Origin: Lingula anatina
Lineage: Eukaryota > Brachiopoda > Lingulata > Lingulida > Lingulidae
DNA length: 64,000 bases
Assembly (NCBI RefSeq): GCF_001039355.2
Contig: NW_019776157.1
Span: 141,593 to 205,592 of the forward strand
Reading direction: 5' to 3'
Notes under the pieces: model-generated
The model's database searches: none
What the model was told of the DNA's origin: nothing
The model's input: the letters and a program-made list of their open reading frames with translations, nothing else
Position numbers and translations under genes: made by a program
Part shown: positions 61,101-64,000 of the stretch, one piece after another
Numbering within the stretch: position 1 is the stretch's first letter
Layout of the letters: the number at the start of each line of letters is the position of its first letter

Positions 61101-63162
61101 TAGCTGATTTAAATAGAGTTACCTAATGGTGTGTGCTTAAATTTTAGGACTGGCAGGTCGTATAGGTGGGAGGTACCCTATCCAGTCCTCTCGCCCCAGG
61201 AACCAGTGGGCCTGGGTGGGTGGTGGACGGCATGGACAGGCCCTCCCCACCAGCTCTGGGAATGCCATCAAGCTTAGGGGGCGCCACCTCCTGGACCACG
61301 ATGCTCTCACTTGTTTACTAGTATTACTGTTTGTGGACGAGCCAAAACTGAACACAAGTAGACTTCACAGGGTGCTAAGGAATATGTGCTATCACCAGCC
61401 CACGCGGACGTGGACGGTAAGGGCACTGTTGTCCATATTGCAAAGGACACACGACTGCAGGATGGACACTGACGAGAGACAGAATGCTGTGGCAGGTAAA
61501 TCTAGTGAGAAATTGAAAAAGAAATCCAGCCAACAAAGTGGCACGTCGCTCAATGTTAGTGACTCTCCAGGCATTGTCCGGAGTGACTCTATGAGCAGGA
61601 CTACACAGCCGTCTTGGCTTTCAATCAGTATGGACGCAGCCCTGGGCTGTCGTGCTAACGTCTTCCAAATCCAGCGATTGGGGAAGAAGCACAGTTCTGT
61701 TGGAAATGCTAGTGTTCATATTCACCCTCAGGCAGCACCACTTGTGTGCCGACATGTGCTTGACACTCTTATCTCATTGGCTAAAAGTTTCCCAGCACAT
61801 TTCTTACCTTCTAAAGCAAAAGAGGCATCTTGCGCCAAAGACAGTAGCAAGAGTAAAGAGCAGCAAGAGAAAGATGCCAACAGCAAGGAAGCACACACTA
61901 AAACTCCTGTTCAGAGTCTAAGCCAGAACAAACTAGAAAAAGATACAAAACAGGACTTGGATTTCTGGGAAATCTTAGTGAAGCTCGACAACCTCAGTGG
62001 CAGCAAGAAAGGAAAAGGGGTCACCAAGTCTCACTTAGCAGGCAGCATGGAAGGGGAGAGAGAGGAGACATCTTTTGACTCATCTCCCATTGGTCAGTTG
62101 ATGACCATGTTGGCTCACCCGGTGGTGAAGAGCCGGCAAGCATTAATGGACAGGCTGTTGAGGTTGTTAGGTCTGGTAGCAGTGGGTCTGCCTGATATCA
62201 CAGCACCTGCTACCACAGCAAGCTCTACTACAGCAACTTCTACAACCACCACTACTACTACAACCACAGTGGCATCTACAGCAGGAACTACAACAACAGT
62301 AGCAGCAACAACAACAACCACAACGGCATCAGTGACAACATCAGCAGTACCAGTAGTGGCCCCAGCAGTTGAAGTGCCTCCCATTGTGAGAGAAGGAGCC
62401 ACGGAGCAGTTAGAACAATCCACAGCACTGGTGACAGATCTTAATGAAACCATGGATGTGTCCCATGCTCCAGGTGAGTTGTTTTCTTTCAAGTAATTTT
62501 AGTTTTTTTACAACTTGATCAGCGTATGTTTTATGACAGGGGCTGTTTTCACAAAAGAACTTCAGATCAAAAGTTGGTATTAACTTGGGTAGATTTCTAC
62601 ATATTTGTTTTGATATTGTTCATTTTAAATGGCGCCTCTGGTCAACTTTCTGTCTGCACTGACTTGGCAGCACAGGTAGTATCAAGGTGCTATAGAAATA
62701 TTGAAGGTCAGGCTTAGAAGGCAATGGTTTATACTGTCTTCTATCGGTAAACCTCAAGACAGGTACTGATAATTGATAGAGCTAGAGCTTATGCCAAGGA
62801 GACATATCACCAACAAGACAAAGTGATTCTTAAGAAAATGTGCACACATGGTTTAAACTGTGGCACAGGAAGTTTGGCAGAATGTGGGTCATGTATTAAG
62901 ATGGAATACAAGGTATTGATGGAAGTATGATTTTGCTGTACACTTCCTACTTCCATTTTGGTAGACTTGGAAGACCCAGGTGAACTACAGTGTGCTTACT
63001 TAACTTTTTCTTGCAGCTGAGCACATGACATCCACTCCATTACCAGGTCCCCAGGTTCACAAAGAAAAAGCAGTCACAAAACCAGAGGAAAAGAAGGAGG
63101 AGCCAGTGGAGCAAAAGGCGGAGCATCCTGTCTTAGAGGCACAGCTTCATTTGGCAGTGCAG
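24228..63162 (+). CDS. HUWE1: HUWE1, giant HECT E3 ubiquitin ligase, 66 coding exons, 3' end beyond window
   Basis: The start [10 protein letters not shown] at 24228 matches the MKVDRTKLKK start of vertebrate HUWE1. I placed 66 coding exons (coordinates in the segment entries below). They sum to 11445 bases, 3815 residues, with no frame break, so the gene is intact as far as it is visible. The order of parts is as in human HUWE1: DUF908 and DUF913 armadillo solenoid, UBA, UIM, WWE, further solenoid, acidic tract, UBM repeats and Thr/Ser-rich linker. The HECT catalytic domain should follow to the right. HUWE1 ubiquitinates many substrates (in vertebrates MCL1, p53, MYC, histones) and folds into a ring-shaped solenoid. 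Several introns host small RNAs. Confidence 0.96.
25105..27082 (+). other. HUWE1 intron 3, about 2 kb, no feature supported
   Basis: AT-rich intron DNA. I looked for box C/D or H/ACA patterns and for the repeats found in other introns and saw none that holds up. Confidence 0.55.
30681..30708. repeat. (CT)n microsatellite, HUWE1 intron 13
   Basis: CTCG and then CT repeats starting about ten bases after the exon 13 donor. Confidence 0.8.
31513..31588 (+). ncRNA. SNORD27: C/D-box snoRNA U27 (SNORD27), copy 1, HUWE1 intron 15
   Basis: C box GTGATGA at 31520-31526, guide AGACAAGCATATG directly before D' box CTGA (31552-31555), and D box CTGA (31581-31584), with TCTCAG...CTGAGA closing the ends. 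The guide is complementary to CATATGCTTGTCT near the 5' end of 18S rRNA. The base five before D' faces A27 (human numbering), the known U27 target. Confidence 0.88.
31729..37664 (+). CDS. HUWE1: HUWE1 exons 16-26: variable loop and DUF913 solenoid
   Basis: Exons: 31729-32044, 32554-32655, 33039-33119, 33486-33592, 33908-34085, 34400-34491, 34785-35008, 35272-35329, 35838-36014, 36383-36628 and 37012-37664. Exon 16 is a Ser/Thr/Ala-rich insertion after [13 protein letters not shown]. Exon 17 starts at 32554, not 32562, because only then is [20 protein letters not shown] in frame. Conserved blocks: [55 protein letters not shown] and [20 protein letters not shown]. Confidence 0.93.
37872..40338 (+). 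CDS. HUWE1: HUWE1 exons 27-30
   Basis: Exons: 37872-37994, 38508-38739, 39333-39455 and 40192-40338. They encode [20 protein letters not shown], the [20 protein letters not shown] block, [19 protein letters not shown] and a low-complexity linker ending in ELNPQHLQQ, directly before the UBA domain. Confidence 0.92.
38010..38179. mobile_element. MITE with 15-bp perfect terminal inverted repeats, HUWE1 intron 27
   Basis: CAGGCCCGTAGCCAG at the left end and its exact complement at the right. GTTGTA flanks both sides directly (38004-38009 and 38180-38185). It is 170 bp and non-coding, with an internal repeat of ggagcttttccca. It is a young-looking non-autonomous DNA transposon. I do not assign a superfamily firmly; hAT-like ends are possible, but the flanking repeat is six, not eight, bases. 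Confidence 0.75.
38349..38400 (+). pseudogene. Fragment of H/ACA family B, HUWE1 intron 27
   Basis: Only the upper part of hairpin 1 is recognisable (atggtgtagttg, then gtaccatacctg). The H box, hairpin 2 and ACA cannot be found, so this is a remnant. Confidence 0.5.
39869..40005 (+). ncRNA. H/ACA-like snoRNA family B, copy 1, HUWE1 intron 29
   Basis: Hairpin 1: GCACT (39870-39874) with GGTGC (39924-39928), and an inner stem ATGGTGTAG/CTATACCAT. H box ACATCA (39930-39935). Hairpin 2: TTGCTAG (39941-39947) with CTAGC(A). ACA at 40000-40002. Target not assigned. Confidence 0.75.
40627..40743 (+). CDS. HUWE1: HUWE1 exon 31: UBA domain
   Basis: The exon encodes [20 protein letters not shown] and then [14 protein letters not shown], residues about 1415-1453. 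The MGF loop and the ATEYLL helix 3 are the hallmarks of ubiquitin-associated domains, which bind ubiquitin. Confidence 0.95.
40917..41045. repeat. Short tandem repeat of about 60 bp, HUWE1 intron 31
   Basis: gtgtgtaacatgtac and ttgtagtaaaatat recur two to three times with small changes. Confidence 0.55.
41087..41206 (+). CDS. HUWE1: HUWE1 exon 32: ubiquitin-interacting motif
   Basis: [18 protein letters not shown] (residues about 1454-1493) has the acidic patch, the central Ala and the Ser that define a UIM. It follows the UBA domain, as in vertebrate HUWE1. Confidence 0.94.
41500..44123 (+). CDS. HUWE1: HUWE1 exons 33-37: charged linker and solenoid
   Basis: Exons: 41500-41632, 41946-42070, 42607-42759, 43334-43452 and 44036-44123. 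Exon 33 is a Lys/Glu-rich coiled segment ending HFTDTMIPG. The others give [51 protein letters not shown] and [15 protein letters not shown]. The introns between them carry snoRNA-like elements. Confidence 0.92.
42252..42346 (+). ncRNA. C/D-like intronic element, copy 1, HUWE1 intron 34
   Basis: GGAGCTCT and AGAGTTCC can form an eight-pair terminal stem. It encloses GTGACGA (a C box with one mismatch) and CTGA just before the 3' stem. An inner AACAC/GTGTT hairpin is present. A related element lies at 45241-45330. No guide target was recognised, so the class is tentative. Confidence 0.4.
43041..43177 (+). ncRNA. H/ACA-like snoRNA family A, copy 1, HUWE1 intron 35
   Basis: Hairpin 1 is closed by GCATGG/CCATGC, followed by an H box AGATTA (ANANNA). 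Hairpin 2 is closed by CCACCC/GGGGTGG, and ACA (43172-43174) stands three bases from the presumed end. This is the canonical hairpin-H-hairpin-ACA layout. The rRNA or snRNA target is not assigned. Confidence 0.75.
43616..43753 (+). ncRNA. H/ACA-like snoRNA family A, copy 2, HUWE1 intron 36
   Basis: Same layout as copy 1: GCATGG (43617-43622) with CCATGC (43671-43676), H box AGAGTA (43678-43683), CCACCC (43690-43695) with GGGTGG (43741-43746), then ACA at 43748-43750. Hairpin 2 is nearly identical to copies 1 and 3. Confidence 0.77.
44518..44655 (+). ncRNA. H/ACA-like snoRNA family A, copy 3, HUWE1 intron 37
   Basis: GCATGG (44519-44524) with CCATGC (44570-44575), H box AGAGTA (44577-44582), CCACCC (44592-44597) with GGGGTGG, and ACA at 44650-44652. 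All structural elements are present. Confidence 0.77.
45064..45684 (+). CDS. HUWE1: HUWE1 exons 38-39: WWE domain
   Basis: Exons 45064-45179 and 45633-45684. [20 protein letters not shown], then [20 protein letters not shown], carry the paired Trp and the Arg-rich strand of WWE domains. Some WWE domains bind poly(ADP-ribose). Confidence 0.94.
45241..45330 (+). ncRNA. C/D-like intronic element, copy 2, HUWE1 intron 38
   Basis: It shares the block GAAGTGTTCAAAAGTACTC and the end CTGAGAGTTCC with the element at 42252. It has TGATGA at 45260-45265 and CTGA near 45320. GGGGCTT and GAGTTCC can pair with wobbles. Confidence 0.4.
45448..45570 (+). pseudogene. Decayed H/ACA family A copy, HUWE1 intron 38
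   Basis: The sequence aligns with family A (gtgaattcct, acagtagctgtc, tctagagtat, gtcaagactta, gacactga), but the hairpin 1 stem, the CCACCC/GGGTGG stem and the ACA box are all damaged. It looks like a dead copy. Confidence 0.6.
45885..45960 (+). ncRNA. SNORD27: C/D-box snoRNA U27 (SNORD27), copy 2, HUWE1 intron 39
   Basis: C box CTGATGA with core at 45894-45899, guide AGACAAGCATATG, D' CTGA (45922-45925) and D CTGA (45953-45956). Guide spacing to D' equals that of copy 1. The part between D' and D differs most from the other copies. Confidence 0.85.
46191..50789 (+). CDS. HUWE1: HUWE1 exons 40-47: central solenoid
   Basis: Exons: 46191-46338, 46807-46891, 47078-47318, 47708-47894, 48428-48586, 48955-49112, 49357-49590 and 50234-50789. 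Conserved blocks are [73 protein letters not shown] and [19 protein letters not shown]. The Lys/Glu-rich ends of exons 40 and 46 are lineage-variable linkers. Confidence 0.93.
46642..46719 (+). ncRNA. SNORD27: C/D-box snoRNA U27 (SNORD27), copy 3, HUWE1 intron 40
   Basis: C box ATGATGA with core at 46650-46655, guide AGACAAGCATATG, D' CTGA (46683-46686) and D CTGA (46712-46715), with ACTCT...GAGAG terminal pairing. It ends 88 bases before the next exon, a favourable distance for intron-encoded C/D snoRNAs. Confidence 0.87.
47562..47574. repeat. Poly(G) run, HUWE1 intron 42
   Basis: A G homopolymer in an unusually G-rich intron that also has several gggggg runs at 47338-47390, all on the transcribed-gene strand. 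Confidence 0.7.
48088..48163 (+). ncRNA. SNORD27: C/D-box snoRNA U27 (SNORD27), copy 4, HUWE1 intron 43
   Basis: C box ATGATGA with core at 48095-48100, guide AGACAAGCATATG, D' CTGA (48126-48129) and D CTGA (48155-48158). From the guide onward it is almost identical to copy 1, so these two are the closest pair. Terminal pairing is weaker. Confidence 0.85.
49912..50040 (+). ncRNA. H/ACA-like snoRNA family B, diverged copy, HUWE1 intron 46
   Basis: GCACA/TGTGC closes hairpin 1, with inner stem GTGTTAAT/ATTAATAC. H box ATAATA is at 49970-49975 and ACA at 50035-50037. The 3' part GAGATTAATCACTGGCAA is close to the other copies, but the base of hairpin 2 pairs poorly. The hairpin 1 stem keeps pairing although its bases differ, which suggests selection on structure. 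Confidence 0.6.
51242..53222 (+). CDS. HUWE1: HUWE1 exons 48-52: acidic region
   Basis: Exons: 51242-51399, 51704-51800, 52013-52156, 52537-52700 and 53123-53222. Exon 49 reads [17 protein letters not shown], aligned with the LEDLIDELLERDGG helix of vertebrates. Exon 51 (residues about 2478-2532) is a long Asp/Glu tract with hardly any other residue types. Such tracts in this ligase bind basic partners; the low sequence complexity is conserved in vertebrates. Confidence 0.9.
53868..54003 (+). ncRNA. H/ACA-like snoRNA family B, copy 2, HUWE1 intron 52
   Basis: Nearly identical to copy 1. The inner stem is perfect here (ATGGTGTAGT/ACTACACCAT). H box ACATCA, hairpin 2 closed by GCTAG/CTAGC, ACA at 53998-54000. 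Confidence 0.77.
54119..59910 (+). CDS. HUWE1: HUWE1 exons 53-62: post-acidic region
   Basis: Exons: 54119-54226, 54464-54686, 55931-56084, 56721-56841, 57140-57327, 57643-57838, 58117-58257, 58823-58955, 59170-59601 and 59822-59910. Conserved are LHVHYPGN with [40 protein letters not shown] and an [19 protein letters not shown] helix. Exons 58-62 are Ser/Thr/Ala-rich and diverged. The donor of exon 57 was set after CCCAGGTTTAGA because that keeps the frame to GPLTATGSS; this junction is less certain. Confidence 0.87.
54690..55150. repeat. Minisatellite in HUWE1 intron 54
   Basis: Degenerate units carry (a)aacctggttggg and ggcacctgtcctgaggtct. They include three exact 21-base units around 54943-55005 inside a larger period. 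The units keep frames open without being coding; exon 55 follows much further down at 55931. Confidence 0.8.
56251..56387 (+). ncRNA. H/ACA-like snoRNA family B, copy 3, HUWE1 intron 55
   Basis: Same structure as copies 1 and 2. Hairpin 2 is closed by TTGCTAG/CTAGCAA and followed at once by ACA at 56382-56384 with three more bases. Confidence 0.78.
58527..58602 (+). ncRNA. SNORD27: C/D-box snoRNA U27 (SNORD27), copy 5, HUWE1 intron 59
   Basis: C box ATGATGA with core at 58535-58540, guide AGACAAGCATATG, D' CTGA (58565-58568) and D CTGA (58595-58598). ACTCT and AGAGT close the ends. All boxes are intact. Confidence 0.87.
60157..60955 (+). CDS. HUWE1: HUWE1 exons 63-64: three UBM-like repeats
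   Basis: Exons 60157-60359 and 60667-60955. The repeats [34 protein letters not shown] and [18 protein letters not shown] each carry the Leu-Pro pair of ubiquitin-binding motifs (residues about 3165-3270). The following [19 protein letters not shown] helix is conserved with human HUWE1. Confidence 0.93.
61148..63162 (+). CDS. HUWE1: HUWE1 exons 65-66: large conserved exon and Thr/Ser-rich linker
   Basis: Exon 65 (61148-62473, 1326 bases) encodes [57 protein letters not shown] and [19 protein letters not shown], all close to human HUWE1. Around 62205-62345 it runs into Thr/Ala/Ser repeats built from ACA/ACT codons, a feature also present in the human protein. Exon 66 (63017-63162) ends [10 protein letters not shown] before its donor. 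The rest of the gene is outside the window. Confidence 0.93.
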
Positions 63163-63576
63163 GTGAGTGACAAAAGGGGTGGAGCCTCATTTAAGGAGGT
63201 TGAAAACTGGAATTTACCGACAGTTCTTATGAGTTATTTTTTGAAAAGATTTTTAGTACACATTTGGAAAATTGAATGAAAGCATATCTGTTCTATGTAC
63301 AACAAAGTTGCTTTGAATTCTGTGATCAGAAAATGAAATAGTTGGCCTGTGATTTGTATCAGTTGTCTGTGACTGGTATATTTTACCATCTGATGAACAC
63401 TTTTCCCGAAAATGAGGCTGACACAATTGCTAATAATTACAATCTCAGGTATGAACTGGGAGTCTTAAGAATACGCTGTAAGAGTGTCATTATCAGCTTA
63501 AGTCATATCTAGAAATCTTGCACATAGTCCAAGAAATTGGTGCAGAAAAAAGGGTGAATTGTGCGTTTTTTACCTA

Positions 63577-64000
63577 CAAGCATGAAATTTGCCACAGTTG
63601 TAGATAATGGAATTCTAAGCTTTTTTGGATATATGGGCATGTCTGAAAATTCCAGTATGGCCGCCAAATCCAATATGGCCGCCACAAATACTCTTTTAAA
63701 TTAAAACATCTAATATATAGTCCTAAAATGGTTTAGAATATCATTTAAAAGCTGGAAAATATCATGCTATGAATGAATTATCAATATCCGCTTCTACAGG
63801 TGTATAGAATTCCAAAATGGCCTCCAAAAGTAAAATAAGCAGTTTACTTACGCAAAATATGCAGCAGTTTTGTAAAATCATCAAGCACTTACAATTACAA
63901 GCATAAAAATTGGCACATGTTATGTAGAACATGATTCTAAGCAACGTTGGATATAGGGGCATGTCTGAAAATTCCAATATGGCAGCCAATTTCAATATTG
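63577..64000. repeat. Tandem repeat with ATGGCNGCC motifs running off the right edge
   Basis: A unit beginning aagcat(g)aaa.ttgcc and containing ggcatgtctgaaaattcca, then atatggc(c/a)gcc, starts at about 63577 and again at about 63898, a period of about 320 bases. Several YY1-like ATGGCCGCC blocks occur. The repeat is in the intron after HUWE1 exon 66 and continues beyond the window. Confidence 0.65.

Noticed and set aside
24228-63162. let-7/miR-98 hairpins expected from vertebrate HUWE1
   Set aside because: I searched by eye for the let-7 core TGAGGTAGTAGG in the introns and did not see it.

Overview
The window is nuclear DNA of an invertebrate animal. Genes are split into many short exons with GT-AG introns, the introns are AT-rich and carry small non-coding RNAs and MITE-like elements, and the proteins match metazoan MCM2 and HUWE1 almost exon by exon. 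A lophotrochozoan (mollusc, annelid or brachiopod) or a cephalochordate would fit. I cannot name the species from the sequence alone. Isolated single n bases (3733, 10870, 20892, 22851) and a 740-base n run (11689-12428) mark contig joins. Three of these five places sit beside near-identical local duplications, which are probably unmerged haplotypes.

Layout. (1) 1613-7926, plus strand: a complete seven-exon gene for a secreted protein of 588 residues that resembles DUF4434-type TIM-barrel, glycosidase-like proteins. Its third exon occurs twice. (2) 9525-19599, minus strand: a complete MCM2 gene with 18 coding exons and 901 residues, convergent with gene 1. One exon is duplicated around the n run, and intron 15 carries the tail of a non-LTR retrotransposon. 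A consensus E2F site lies 38 bases before the MCM2 start codon. (3) 20317-20388, minus strand: tRNA-Glu(CTC), in the space between the divergent MCM2 and HUWE1 genes. (4) About 20700 to the right edge, plus strand: the HECT ubiquitin ligase HUWE1. I can place 66 coding exons giving 3815 residues in one uninterrupted frame: the DUF908/DUF913 armadillo region, UBA, UIM, WWE, acidic tract, three UBM-like repeats and the Thr/Ser-rich linker. The catalytic HECT domain lies beyond the window.

The most interesting result is hidden in the HUWE1 introns. They contain repeated small-RNA genes: five copies of a C/D-box snoRNA recognisable as U27/SNORD27, whose guide matches the 5' end of 18S rRNA and predicts methylation of A27; four copies of one H/ACA-like RNA (one decayed); four copies plus a fragment of a second H/ACA-like RNA; and a pair of weaker C/D-like elements. 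Introns 34 to 40 each carry at least one such element. HUWE1 therefore appears to be a multi-snoRNA host gene in this animal, with copies in different states of decay. DNA replication (MCM2), protein turnover (HUWE1), translation (tRNA-Glu) and rRNA modification (snoRNAs) are neighbours here, but I see no evidence that they form one functional system.
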